From Bacteroidales bacterium (lineage in GTDB: Bacteria > Bacteroidota > Bacteroidia > Bacteroidales > JAIOZK01): a stretch of DNA of 49,942 bases. The position numbers and the translations under genes were made by a program. Each line of letters opens with the position of its first letter. The stretch's first letter is position 1. Of this stretch, positions 17,895 through 26,692 are shown one piece after another. The stretch covers positions 91,627 through 141,568 of the forward strand of contig JAIOZK010000008.1 of assembly GCA_021740625.1 (NCBI GenBank), in the 5' to 3' direction. Below the pieces are notes generated by a model, which saw only the letters and a program-made list of their open reading frames with translations, had not been told where the DNA came from and did no database searches.

Positions 17895-19523
17895 ATGAGC
17901 CAAAAAGATCGTAAACATATCAAATCAAAAAAAAACCCAGCAAAGCCGGCGGAAGAAAAACTTTTCAGGGATATTTTATTGCTCTCTAACGACTGGATAT
18001 GGGAAATTGATCCGGAAGGAAGATACACCTTTACTTCAGGCCAGATCAAAGAAATCCTGGGCTACTCTCCGGAGGAGATCATGGGCATGAAAGTATTTGA
18101 GATTTTTGATCCGGAAACCCGCATGCAAACAGAGGAAGAACTTAGAAGAATCATGGCCGAGGGTAAACCGATCCGCAACCGTATAAACTGGAATATTTCC
18201 AAAGACGGCAGAAAAGTATGCCTGCTTACCAATGGCGTGCCTGTTTTTGATGAGCAAAACAGGATTGTCGGATACAGGGGTGTCGACAAAGATATTACCC
18301 GGCAAAAAGAAACCGAAGAAATACTCAGAAAAGAAAAGGCAAAACGGCAACAGGCCGAAAAGAAACTGCAAGAGGCACTTCGGTCTTCTGAAGAAAACTC
18401 CCGGTCGAAATCCATTTTCCTGGCCAAAATGAGCAATGAGATCCGGACTCCTCTCAGCGGAATCATCGGTACATCAGCTTTGCTTAAAGAAACACAGCTT
18501 ACCAGTGAGCAAAGGGATTTCCTGGATATCATCGAAGTTTCGGCCAATAATCTTTTATCGATCGTGAAAGATATCCTGGATATCTCCAGGATTGAAGCCG
18601 GAAAAATTCAACTGGAAAAGAAAAACTTTAACCTGGTGGAAGTTCTCAACGACACAGAAAGAATGCTGGCACAAAAATCCAGGGATAAGCAGATCAATTT
18701 CTCGGTAAATCTTAAATCGGGTTTGCCCAAATATGTGAAGGGCGATCCCTTACGCCTCAAACAAGTACTGATTAATCTTACCCACAATGCCATTAAATTC
18801 ACAAAAAAGGGCAGTGTAAAGATTACTGCTGAAAATATTTCCGAGAACCAGCAAGGAGTAAAGATTTTATTCTCGGTAAGCGACACAGGAATCGGGATGC
18901 CTGAACATCTGACAAAAAATCTGTTCAACAGGCTTTCCAGGAGTGAAGTGCCCGGCAAATTTAAAGGTATCGGACTGGGGCTGTTGATTTCAAAAAAGAT
19001 CATTGATCTTTTTGATGGAGATATTGGTGTTGAGAGTACCGAAAGCAAGGGATCCAGGTTTTGGTTCACCATCCCTTTTGCACCTGGGGAAAATCCCAGC
19101 ATACAACCCATGGAAAGTCCTTCCGACAACCATAAAAAAGAACAAAGAAAGCTTTCCGTGCTGGTTGCCGAAGACAATACCATCAACCAGAAAGTTGCCA
19201 TGGCCAGTGTCCGCCAACTGGGGCATGATGTTGAAGTGGCCGTGAACGGGAAGATGGCGCTCGAGCTGTTCAAAAACAATCAGTACGATCTCATCCTTAT
19301 GGACATACAAATGCCTGTTATGGATGGTATAACAGCAACCCAAAAAATCCGCGAACTGGAAAAAGAAAGAGGCATCAAGAAAAAGGTCATCATCGTTGCA
19401 GTGACAGCAAACGCTATGAAAGAGGACCGTGAAAAATGCCTTTCTTCAGGCATGGATCATTATATTACAAAACCCTTCAAAACAGATGACCTGCTCAGTA
19501 TTTTCAGGATCAATGAAGTTTGA
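17895..19523 (+). CDS. Hybrid histidine kinase-like protein with Asn in place of the phospho-acceptor His
   Basis: 542 residues from ATG 17895 (552 from ATG 17865). No membrane span. Order (numbering from 17865): PAS about 30-145, coiled coil 150-180, HisKA 181-250, HATPase about 290-405, receiver 430-552. The HisKA box reads KMSNEIRTPL: codon AAT (Asn191) stands where almost all relatives have CAT (His). The ATP site is intact: N-box Asn308, DTGIG near 340, GIGLGL near 368. The receiver keeps its acidic pair, Asp480 and a Lys near 536. The protein could bind ATP but cannot autophosphorylate at the usual site. It may be a pseudokinase, an allosteric partner of another kinase, or a receiver charged in trans. 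It overlaps the convergent deiminase gene by 14 bases. Confidence 0.88.
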   Translation: MSQKDRKHIKSKKNPAKPAEEKLFRDILLLSNDWIWEIDPEGRYTFTSGQIKEILGYSPEEIMGMKVFEIFDPETRMQTEEELRRIMAEGKPIRNRINWNISKDGRKVCLLTNGVPVFDEQNRIVGYRGVDKDITRQKETEEILRKEKAKRQQAEKKLQEALRSSEENSRSKSIFLAKMSNEIRTPLSGIIGTSALLKETQLTSEQRDFLDIIEVSANNLLSIVKDILDISRIEAGKIQLEKKNFNLVEVLNDTERMLAQKSRDKQINFSVNLKSGLPKYVKGDPLRLKQVLINLTHNAIKFTKKGSVKITAENISENQQGVKILFSVSDTGIGMPEHLTKNLFNRLSRSEVPGKFKGIGLGLLISKKIIDLFDGDIGVESTESKGSRFWFTIPFAPGENPSIQPMESPSDNHKKEQRKLSVLVAEDNTINQKVAMASVRQLGHDVEVAVNGKMALELFKNNQYDLILMDIQMPVMDGITATQKIRELEKERGIKKKVIIVAVTANAMKEDREKCLSSGMDHYITKPFKTDDLLSIFRINEV

Positions 19524-21546
19524 TGAACTTTTTCACGAGCTGATCCGGACCATTGCTGATCCGTATAAAATAAATTCCTTCTTTGATTTCCCCGATCATT
19601 TTATCCAGTGATATGATGGCTTCATCGTGCTGTGAAATTTCCCGGGAAAACTGATTCATCAATCTGCCCCGGAGATCGTACAGGCTGATATCAATTCCAG
19701 GCTGTTTCAGGCCTTTAATGGTAATACCAAGATGTTCAAATGCAGGATTCGGGTGCAGGCTCGCAGAGAAGGATGAGGTTTCTATGCTTTCTGTACCGAC
19801 CAGTGATTCCTCAACACTGATATAAACATTGTGGGTATCAATTTCGGTTCCCACGAAAAGGGTATCGGTAACAAGTCCCATGGTATAATCGACAGGAAGT
19901 GCTATTTTCACGCGCAATGCAAGGGAGTCCCATGCTCCCATTTCATATGGCAGTTCGATGGTCCATGGATCAATGTACCAGTTGAAACCCGCATCATAAC
20001 CTTCCTGGTTGATATAGTTAACCGTTACGGGCACAGGATTGTTGTTGTAAACCATGGCGATCAAGCCTGTGTCGCATTGAACATATTCAGTATAAATCAG
20101 TGAATCCGGATGTGTTGTCACATCTGGATTTTCGGGGGGGCCAATGGTAAATACATGGGGATCGGCCGATCCTATAAAAGGATGTTTTTCCTGTCGTCCC
20201 GATTCATCCACTGCAAAAATATAATAAGATATATCGCTGCCCAGTTCCTGGGCCGGGATGCTGGCCCTGTACTGGAAACCGAAAGTGTTTTCCATGACCA
20301 TGCTGCTGTATGGATTGTTATCAACCCTGTAATACAAAAAAACCGAATCGGCAACAACGGCTTCTCCACTGTAGGGTGTGATGGTTGCAGATACCTGGTA
20401 AGCATCCTCATAGGGTATTTCGCCCAGCAAGGGAAAATGCTTGATATAAAGCATTCCAAGGTCTGCCATGCCCCTGGCGCGGCAATGGATGGCGTCGGTA
20501 TTATACCAGTTGTTATAAAAAATACCCACAATCTCATACCCCGGCATGGCTTCTTCATAAACATCCAGGGCTTCATCATCCAGGTTATCACCTGTTTGCG
20601 GCACCAGCACTTTTTCATTTACAATCAATGAATTAGTATAAGGAGTTGTCCGGCTATTTCCCGGAGTCATAACCCTGTAGACCTGATAATAATTTCCATA
20701 AGAACTCACCTGGTTGGCGAAGTAATCAGCAACATATTCATAGTCATCATACCTGGGATCACTTTCCGGTACCTGACCGATCAAAACTTTATCAACATCC
20801 AAAAATTTTCCCCAGCAATCGATATGTTCAATATAGTCGCCTAATGGATCAGGCAGGACATGGTATGTATGAATATTCAGGTAATCATCAACCAGTTCAT
20901 CAATCTCCTCTTCCGTGAGATCCGGATTTTCGGTATAAACCAGGGTTGTGGAGGCTGCAATCCCGAGTCCATCCGTCATGTAATTTCCACCCGTGTGGAT
21001 CAGATCCATTCCGTACAGGTCCAGTCCCTGGGCGTTGGCTACTTCGATTGGAATATCATCATCGTCAGGTCGGGGTCTGTTGTATGGAAAGTTCACGATC
21101 CCGAACTCACTTGGGTTTTTGGTAATATACCAGGGACCGTAATCACGGGTCCATTCGGAGTTGGTAGGTGCATGGATGAAATCACAGTTGTCAAGATTCA
21201 CTCCGTTTTGCTGGTATAAATTGATGACCGTATTCTCTTGCGACTGGTTTGCCACAAGCGTAGTGACTCCACAATCTTCAGAGATTTCTGCGATCATGGT
21301 ATATGGAATGGCAAATGGATACCGGATGAGTATGCTCTGCATTCTCTCAAATTCTGCAGTCTGGCGTACCGGCGCGGGTGGTGGATCTGTTGGATAGAAA
21401 TCACGGCTGATCTGTTCCAGATCACGCGATTCCATTTCTTCTTCAGACAGATAATGTAACTTTTTGTAAAGGGGTACTTCTTTCTGAGCCATGAGATTAG
21501 AAAAAAGCAACAAAATTGTTCCCAGAGTAAAGACCAGTTTTTTCAT
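19510..21546 (-). CDS. Secreted peptidylarginine/agmatine deiminase-like protein with T9SS tail
   Basis: 678 residues from ATG 21544-21546, the start of a signal peptide (KLVFTLGTILLLFSNLMAQ); upstream in-frame codons lie beyond the promoter. Residues about 60-370 match the Porphyromonas-type peptidylarginine deiminase family. Catalytic positions: Asp135 (TRDYGPW), His241 (HIDCW), Asn305 (TPYTN) and Cys355 (AIHCRA). NRPRP carries Arg157 and Arg159, like the PPAD pair that binds the carboxylate of C-terminal arginine. Then come Ig-like domains (about 380-600) and a C-terminal T9SS sorting domain (LHPNPAFEHLGI to FIKLH). It should be exported and convert peptidyl C-terminal arginine to citrulline, releasing ammonia. 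Plain agmatine deiminase activity is the alternative, less likely given the export signals. Convergent with the kinase. Confidence 0.85.
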   Translation of the reverse strand: MKKLVFTLGTILLLFSNLMAQKEVPLYKKLHYLSEEEMESRDLEQISRDFYPTDPPPAPVRQTAEFERMQSILIRYPFAIPYTMIAEISEDCGVTTLVANQSQENTVINLYQQNGVNLDNCDFIHAPTNSEWTRDYGPWYITKNPSEFGIVNFPYNRPRPDDDDIPIEVANAQGLDLYGMDLIHTGGNYMTDGLGIAASTTLVYTENPDLTEEEIDELVDDYLNIHTYHVLPDPLGDYIEHIDCWGKFLDVDKVLIGQVPESDPRYDDYEYVADYFANQVSSYGNYYQVYRVMTPGNSRTTPYTNSLIVNEKVLVPQTGDNLDDEALDVYEEAMPGYEIVGIFYNNWYNTDAIHCRARGMADLGMLYIKHFPLLGEIPYEDAYQVSATITPYSGEAVVADSVFLYYRVDNNPYSSMVMENTFGFQYRASIPAQELGSDISYYIFAVDESGRQEKHPFIGSADPHVFTIGPPENPDVTTHPDSLIYTEYVQCDTGLIAMVYNNNPVPVTVNYINQEGYDAGFNWYIDPWTIELPYEMGAWDSLALRVKIALPVDYTMGLVTDTLFVGTEIDTHNVYISVEESLVGTESIETSSFSASLHPNPAFEHLGITIKGLKQPGIDISLYDLRGRLMNQFSREISQHDEAIISLDKMIGEIKEGIYFIRISNGPDQLVKKFIKLH

Positions 21547-21569
21547 TTTTATTATGCTTAATTTGCCAT

Positions 21570-21577
21570 CAAAGATA
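21570..21577 (-). promoter_or_regulatory. Promoter -7 element (TATCTTTG) of the deiminase gene
   Basis: The complement reads TATCTTTG, 23 bases ahead of the start codon at 21546. It supports that start. A TTTG lies 22 bases upstream on the same strand. Confidence 0.55.
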
Positions 21578-21654
21578 AAACTCCTTTTGGACAAAAAATC
21601 AAATTTAAAATATTTAGAATCAATGTACGTTTTCAAAGCCCAATGTGATTTTTG

Positions 21655-21662
21655 TATATTTG
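21655..21662 (+). promoter_or_regulatory. Promoter -7 element (TATATTTG) of tatA
   Basis: TATATTTG, 21 bases before the tatA ATG. Confidence 0.55.
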
Positions 21663-21683
21663 CATTAGCATAAAAACTAAACA

Positions 21684-21884
21684 ATGGACGTATTGATTTT
21701 ATTATTTCGGTTTGGTGGCTGGGAAATCCTCATCATCGCCATCGTGGTTCTGCTTCTTTTCGGTGGCAGAAAGATTCCTGAACTGATGCGTGGTCTTGGC
21801 AAAGGCATTCGTGAATTCAAGGATGGCGTAAATCCTTCCGAAGAAGAAAAAAACAAATCCAAAGAAGAAAAAAAGACTGAATAA
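21684..21884 (+). CDS. tatA: Twin-arginine translocase subunit TatA
   Basis: 66 residues with the TatA plan. A short N-terminal transmembrane helix (about 8-26) is followed by the [23 protein letters not shown] amphipathic helix, including the FGG-K-PE-R-GKG signature. An acidic/lysine-rich C-terminal tail completes it. It forms the translocation ring for folded proteins with twin-arginine signals in the inner membrane. It stands alone, with its own promoter and without tatC here. A TatB role cannot be excluded, but the short length favours TatA. Confidence 0.93.
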   Translation: MDVLILLFRFGGWEILIIAIVVLLLFGGRKIPELMRGLGKGIREFKDGVNPSEEEKNKSKEEKKTE

Positions 21885-21885
21885 T

Positions 21886-23124
21886 TTAGCTGCTCCGCGA
21901 CAATATCCAATAGCTCGGGTTCAGCAGGGTTTTCCCTTTCCAGATTTCAAAGTGCAGTTCGGTTTTGTTATCAGCAGGATTGGTATAGACTACACCGATC
22001 TCCTGGCCGGTTATCACTTTATCTCCTCTTTGAATGTAGACTTTGTTCAGGTTTGAATAGACCGAAAAATATTCTCCGTGTTTGATAATAACTGCAATAT
22101 TGGTATTGGTAATATATCTTACACTGATCACTACTCCATCGAATACAGACCGGGCCACCCCACCTTCACCGGTTAAAATATTGATGCCATTGTTCTTGAT
22201 CTTAACCCGTTTCAGGACCGGGTGACGGTGTTCTCCGAAAGTACCGGAAATAATGCCTTTTTCCGCAGGCCAGGGCAACTTGCCTTTATTGGAAGCAAAA
22301 TTGCTTGACAATTCCATTTCTGCCCGGCTCATTGCAAGATCTTCGCTGGCTTCCTCTGCTTTGGCTCTTTCTGCTGCAGCCCTCATCTCCTCCGCAATGA
22401 TTTCTTCAATGGCAGCCTGCAGTTTTTCAGCCTCCTTTTCTTTTTCCCTGAGTTCGTCAGAAAGTTTTCTTTCTTTGCGATTCAGCTCATCCACGGTCCT
22501 GTTCTTTTCCTGCTTTTCGTCCAGCAATTTTTGAATCTCCGATTCCTTCTCCTTCATCAGGCTGATCTTTTCCTGCTTTTGCGCTTCCAGCTCGAGAATG
22601 GTCTGTTCCAGGTCCTCCTGGGTTTGCACAATCAGTTCAGCCTGGGTTTGGCGGTAAGCTCCATACTGCTGGAAATATTTCAGACGCCTGTAAGCCTGGT
22701 TGAAATCTTCGGCTGAAAAAACAAATACCAGCCGGTTGTAGATGCTTCGATTTTTAAAAGCAAAGTAAATCATCCTGGCATATTCATCCTTCAGATCCTT
22801 TAGTTCCTTTGTTAATTCACGTTTTTTTGTACTGTTTTCTGATATTTTTTCATCCAGTATTTCCGTTTCATTGGTGATGGTGGCAATCAGTTCTTCACGC
22901 CTTGATATCTTTTTTTCCAGGATAAGCAATTGGTTCAGGGAAGTGCTTTTGGATTTTTTTGTCTCCGTAAGCAGTTTGTTGGTAAAGCGGATGTCTTCTT
23001 CCAGTTTTGCCTTGCTGGCTTTCAGTTCTTCCTTTGTCTTCTGGGAAAATGACCAGAAAGGCAAAAAAATGAAAACGATCAGCAGTAAATAATATACATA
23101 ATTTTTACCGGGTAAAAGCATCAT
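21886..23124 (-). CDS. M23-family murein hydrolase activator (EnvC-like)
   Basis: 412 residues. The signal segment is YVYYLLLIVFIFLPFWSFSQ. A long coiled coil (about 30-265) with KKEL/EEL heptads is followed by a C-terminal LytM/M23 domain (about 290-410). That domain has FGEHRHPVLKRVKIKNNGI and ELHFEIWKG. In active M23 peptidases the metal ligands are the H of GxRxHP, Asp, and HxH. Here GEHRHP is followed by NNGINI and LHFEIW, so the HxH pair is reduced and the zinc site looks incomplete. That pattern is typical of EnvC/NlpD-type activators of amidases, not of active peptidases. It is the last gene of the dut operon and likely acts in daughter-cell separation. Confidence 0.85.
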   Translation of the reverse strand: MMLLPGKNYVYYLLLIVFIFLPFWSFSQKTKEELKASKAKLEEDIRFTNKLLTETKKSKSTSLNQLLILEKKISRREELIATITNETEILDEKISENSTKKRELTKELKDLKDEYARMIYFAFKNRSIYNRLVFVFSAEDFNQAYRRLKYFQQYGAYRQTQAELIVQTQEDLEQTILELEAQKQEKISLMKEKESEIQKLLDEKQEKNRTVDELNRKERKLSDELREKEKEAEKLQAAIEEIIAEEMRAAAERAKAEEASEDLAMSRAEMELSSNFASNKGKLPWPAEKGIISGTFGEHRHPVLKRVKIKNNGINILTGEGGVARSVFDGVVISVRYITNTNIAVIIKHGEYFSVYSNLNKVYIQRGDKVITGQEIGVVYTNPADNKTELHFEIWKGKTLLNPSYWILSRSS

Positions 23125-23158
23125 CTTTTCAGAAAAATTTCAAGCCAAAAATAAGCAT

Positions 23159-23989
23159 TTAGCGGATTCTTTCGTACCTGCCAGGAATATTAAAAGGAAA
23201 ACGCAGGGGATCCTTCACAGCAATCTTTGAGAAGTTCACATCCACCAGAATATTTTCCCCGGCAGAAATCTCGAAGATCATTTTGCTGGGAAAAAGCTGA
23301 CCTTCCACATCTTTGAATTCCTGGTAAAAAGCTTCCAGTTTCCTGTTTTGCTGGTTCAGTTCCCGTATGTTTACTTTTGTGATCTTAAAATTTTCGGGAT
23401 CGAGCCAGATATTCTGCAAAAATACCTGGGGTACTTCGTGTTTTTTTACATATTTCTTCAGCTTTTGGCGTGCAGCGGTAGAAAGCCTGTATTCCATAGC
23501 ATCGATCGATGCCCTGAACTTTTCAATTTCATAATACTGAAAATCGTTTCCGATGATGAAGGATTGCAATACATCGAAATCAATGCTGGTTTCGAGGAAG
23601 TTGTTCAGGAACTGGTAATCACCCAGGAAATAGGTATTGTTCAGGCGGTTGATATATTTCACGCTGTCCTCGCTGATCATCAGGCGGGCTACTTCGATCC
23701 CCAGTGCCGGAGTAAATGAAACCCAGATAAGGCTGTCTTTCTTAATCCTTATCTGTCCCTTGAAAGAAGTTTTCTTTTTGTCGATGACCAGGTCGATGTT
23801 GATCTTGGCCGAAAACCAGTTGAATTCAAGTTCATTATCCTTTAGCTTATCGAAAAGATAATCGGGGCCTTCTTCTTTAATGGGTTTCTTGATAACACTG
23901 CGCGTGGTTTTACAAGCATGCTGTGTAAACATCATACCTGCCAGGATGAAAACGCTGAGCAAAGTGTTCCAAAACCTGTTCCTACTCAT
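23159..23989 (-). CDS. DUF4292 family lipoprotein
   Basis: 276 residues. An export signal with lipobox FTQHAC puts the lipid anchor on Cys26. The mature protein is a beta-rich LolA/LolB-like fold, as expected for DUF4292: LEFNWFSAKINIDLVIDKK, FKGQIRIKKDSLIWVSFTPA and LGIEVARLMISEDSVKYI. It is located at the periplasmic face of the inner or outer membrane. It may carry lipid or lipoprotein to the outer membrane; this is inferred from fold resemblance. Its 5' end overlaps the TPR gene by 8 bases, so the two are coupled. The upstream order dut, TPR, this gene, M23 protein is one I recall as conserved in Bacteroidota. Confidence 0.75.
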   Translation of the reverse strand: MSRNRFWNTLLSVFILAGMMFTQHACKTTRSVIKKPIKEEGPDYLFDKLKDNELEFNWFSAKINIDLVIDKKKTSFKGQIRIKKDSLIWVSFTPALGIEVARLMISEDSVKYINRLNNTYFLGDYQFLNNFLETSIDFDVLQSFIIGNDFQYYEIEKFRASIDAMEYRLSTAARQKLKKYVKKHEVPQVFLQNIWLDPENFKITKVNIRELNQQNRKLEAFYQEFKDVEGQLFPSKMIFEISAGENILVDVNFSKIAVKDPLRFPFNIPGRYERIR

Positions 23990-25733
23990 AGTATTTCCTG
24001 TCCTTTAGTTTCTGCTCCAGTAATTCGGAATATCCTCCCAGTTCCTTGGCTTTTTTCCACCTTTGCAAGGCTTCTTTCTTCTTGCCGAGTTTATATAAAA
24101 TATCTCCGTAGTGTTCATGCAGAGTTCCATCTTGCTCTCCTCCATATTCCATGGCTTTGATAATCTGTTTTTCTGCAGCTTCAAACTCACCGAGTTTAAA
24201 CAACACCCAGGCATACGTATCCAGGTTTGCCGAATTGGCTGAGTCAAGCCGAACTGCTTTTTCGGCCATGGTCTTTGCTTTTTCTAGATTTATTCCCCGC
24301 AATGACAGATAATATGCATAGTTGTTCAATACCAGGGAATTGTTGGGATCCAGCTCCAGGGCTTTCTCGTAATACTCATCTGACTTTTCATGCTTGCCCA
24401 GTTGATTGTAATTATCACCCAGGTTTGCGTAAAACTGTATCAAGAGCGGATTGTTCTCAATGACAAAAGTTTTTCCTCTTTCCAGGTACCTGACAGCTTC
24501 TTCATAGTTTTTCAATTGTGCTTCGCTCACTCCGGCAAAAAAGTAAAGAAGGGGTTGTTGAGGAAAAAGTTCGACGGCACGGCTTGCCTCCCGTTTCATG
24601 GCTTTATAGTCCTCAAGTTCTGCTTCAATAAATAACAATTGCTCCCAGACCACATATTTACCGCTGTCGATGGAGATCACCTTTCTGAAGGCTTCCCTCG
24701 CTTCTTCAAATTTGTCCTGCTGATAGAGCAGGTCGGCATGGATCGAATGCGCTTTCGGTTCCTCCGGATGTGCTTCTATCAAAATCTCAGATAAAGCAAG
24801 GGCCTGGTCTTTATATTCAGAATACAATTGATTCACAGTATAATAGGCAAGTAGAATTTGTACCTTGGTATCTATATCGAGTTGAGGATTTTTAAATCCC
24901 AGCTTCAGTTCTTCAAAGGCTTTTTCCTGTTCTCCCGACTTTCTGTAAAAGTCAGACAAAGAAATATGCACATAGGGATCCTCGGGATCGATTTCAGAAA
25001 TCTTTTTGTATGCTTCCAGGGCTTTTTCACGATTTCCCTGGTTCATGTAGGCTTCGGCCAGCAGTGCATAGTATCGGCTTTCGGCTGGATTGTTCTGAAT
25101 CAGCTTTTGAATTTCCCCGATTGCTTTTTCCTCTTCGCCCAGGCTTTGATAGAGTTTTTGTTTTTGGATGGACAATTGTTCATTGATTCCTGCTCTTTCT
25201 TCAATTTCATCAAACAGCTCTATTGCCTTTTTCTTTTCGCCGGCGAAAATATACTTGCCTGCCAGCTCGAACTTATATTCTATATTATCCGGATTTTTTT
25301 GCACAAGTTCCTCCCAGACTTCAAGGCTTTCCTGGTATTGGCCTTTTTTCTCATAAATATTGGCCAGCAGCAGTTTATACCAGTCATTGTCAGGATCCAG
25401 TTCAGCAGCTCTTTGGGTTTCATACAATGCTTCGTCGAGCTTGTTTTTTTTCACCAGCAATTTGGCAAGTTCATAATGTGCTGCTGGTTCTTCGGGGTTT
25501 ACCTCAATGGCTTTCTGGAAAAAATTGATGGCCTGCTCCGTATTTCCAAGCGATTTTTGCTTTACACCATCCAGGAAAAATCTTGAGTTGTCACCTCGCT
25601 CCTGTTGTTGTTCCGTTTTCTTTTTTAGATTCTCCGGGGGTTTTTCAGATTGAACCCGGCTGGATGATTTACATGCGTGAATCATCAGAAATCCTGCGAG
25701 GAGGATCAAAAATTGAAATGCTCGTTTTTTCAT
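23982..25733 (-). CDS. TPR-repeat lipoprotein
   Basis: 583 residues from ATG 25731-25733. Signal FQFLILLAGFLMIHAC, with Cys21 as lipid anchor, followed by about 14 TPR units. Examples: RFFLDGVKQKSLGNTEQAIN, EPAAHYELAKLLVKKNKLDE and SDEYYEKALELDPNNSLVLN. A longer start at 25790 would overlap dut and bury the signal peptide, so it was rejected. The superhelix is a scaffold for envelope proteins, and the operon (lipoprotein DUF4292, M23 activator) suggests a cell-envelope biogenesis role. It follows dut after 7 bases. Confidence 0.8.
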   Translation of the reverse strand: MKKRAFQFLILLAGFLMIHACKSSSRVQSEKPPENLKKKTEQQQERGDNSRFFLDGVKQKSLGNTEQAINFFQKAIEVNPEEPAAHYELAKLLVKKNKLDEALYETQRAAELDPDNDWYKLLLANIYEKKGQYQESLEVWEELVQKNPDNIEYKFELAGKYIFAGEKKKAIELFDEIEERAGINEQLSIQKQKLYQSLGEEEKAIGEIQKLIQNNPAESRYYALLAEAYMNQGNREKALEAYKKISEIDPEDPYVHISLSDFYRKSGEQEKAFEELKLGFKNPQLDIDTKVQILLAYYTVNQLYSEYKDQALALSEILIEAHPEEPKAHSIHADLLYQQDKFEEAREAFRKVISIDSGKYVVWEQLLFIEAELEDYKAMKREASRAVELFPQQPLLYFFAGVSEAQLKNYEEAVRYLERGKTFVIENNPLLIQFYANLGDNYNQLGKHEKSDEYYEKALELDPNNSLVLNNYAYYLSLRGINLEKAKTMAEKAVRLDSANSANLDTYAWVLFKLGEFEAAEKQIIKAMEYGGEQDGTLHEHYGDILYKLGKKKEALQRWKKAKELGGYSELLEQKLKDRKYYE

Positions 25734-25740
25734 AAAAATT

Positions 25741-26175
25741 CTACTTTTCGCCCGTATGTCCAAATCCGCCTCCACCTCTCCTGGTTTCATTCAATTCTTC
25801 TACTTCTGTCCAAACTGCTTTTTCATGGGCAGAAATGATCATTTGCGCAATTCTGTCTCCATCAGCAACTGTAAATTCTTCATTTGAGAGATTCACCAGA
25901 ATAACCTTGATTTCACCCCTGTAGTCGGCATCAATGGTACCCGGTGTATTTAAAACGGTAATGCCTTTTTTTGCAGCCAATCCACTCCGGGGTCGCACCT
26001 GTGCTTCATAACCGATGGGCAACTCAATGAACAGCCCTGTAGGAACCAGACCACGTTCAAGGGGTTTCAGGGTCAGGGGCTCATTCAAATTCGCTCTCAG
26101 ATCGACACCCGCAGATGCATCTGTTTCGTATGAAGGCAAAGAGTGCTTGCTTTTGTTAACGATCTTAATCTTCAT
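25741..26175 (-). CDS. dut: Deoxyuridine 5'-triphosphate nucleotidohydrolase (dUTPase)
   Basis: 144 residues, typical of trimeric dUTPase. The five motifs are in order: AGVDLRANL (1), [11 protein letters not shown] (2), [17 protein letters not shown] (3), GDRIAQMII (4) and [12 protein letters not shown] (5). The catalytic Asp lies in TIDADYRG. It converts dUTP to dUMP and pyrophosphate, keeping uracil out of DNA and supplying thymidylate synthesis. It is the first gene of the minus-strand operon with two lipoproteins and an M23 protein. Promoter TAAATTTG lies 20 bases upstream. Confidence 0.95.
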   Translation of the reverse strand: MKIKIVNKSKHSLPSYETDASAGVDLRANLNEPLTLKPLERGLVPTGLFIELPIGYEAQVRPRSGLAAKKGITVLNTPGTIDADYRGEIKVILVNLSNEEFTVADGDRIAQMIISAHEKAVWTEVEELNETRRGGGGFGHTGEK

Positions 26176-26194
26176 CCTTTTTCTTTTAAAGCTG

Positions 26195-26202
26195 CAAATT
26201 TA
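26195..26202 (-). promoter_or_regulatory. Promoter -7 element (TAAATTTG) of the dut operon
   Basis: The complement reads TAAATTTG, 19 bases before the dut start. It would drive dut through the M23 gene. Confidence 0.5.
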
Positions 26203-26306
26203 ATAATATGTAATTAACTCTTCATTTGCTCAATTGTTGTAAAACATATTGGCAGAAAAACAGTTAGTTTAGCTCTGTTAATAAATAAACATTAAAATAA
26301 ATTGCA

Positions 26307-26314
26307 TAATTTTG
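26307..26314 (+). promoter_or_regulatory. Possible promoter -7 element (TAATTTTG)
   Basis: TAATTTTG fits TAnnTTTG but is 82 bases before the ATG at 26396, leaving a leader of about 75 bases. Confidence 0.35.
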
Positions 26315-26395
26315 TATAGGTGTAAACTGAAGAGATGTAATATCTTTCTCCTCAACTGACAAGTGCGCGCTTAGCATGCATAAAGGAATTGAAAT

Positions 26396-26692
26396 ATGAT
26401 AGAGATATATCTAGCAATTGCTGTTTACCTGGGCCTCGATATCTGGTTTGCCATTGAAGGTTCGAAAAGGAAAATAGGTGCACTCAGGGCCTTTTTGATC
26501 AGTTTTCTGCTTACACCCATTGTTGGATTCATTTTCGTTTTTAATTCTGAAAAAAAATTCGCATTCTTTGAAGTACATTATCAATGTTCCCGCTGTGGTT
26601 ATGAATTTACAGAAAAAACGTTGTATTGCCCACTTTGCGAAAAAGACGGCCACAAAGTTGAACTTGAAGAAGTGAAGAAAGTGATGACTTAA
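26396..26692 (+). CDS. Small membrane protein with C-terminal zinc ribbon
   Basis: 98 residues. Two hydrophobic segments (about 2-18 and 28-50) are followed by a four-cysteine ribbon CSRCGYEF...YCPLCEKDG. No family recognised. The N-terminal part resembles small integral proteins with a cytoplasmic zinc ribbon. AAAGGAATTG before the ATG could act as a weak ribosome site. The gene ends 4 bases inside the convergent flippase gene. Function unknown. Confidence 0.6.
   Translation: MIEIYLAIAVYLGLDIWFAIEGSKRKIGALRAFLISFLLTPIVGFIFVFNSEKKFAFFEVHYQCSRCGYEFTEKTLYCPLCEKDGHKVELEEVKKVMT

Noticed and set aside
24858-25586. 242-codon open frame on the plus strand inside the TPR gene
   Set aside because: Antisense shadow of TPR repeat codon use; no recognisable protein.
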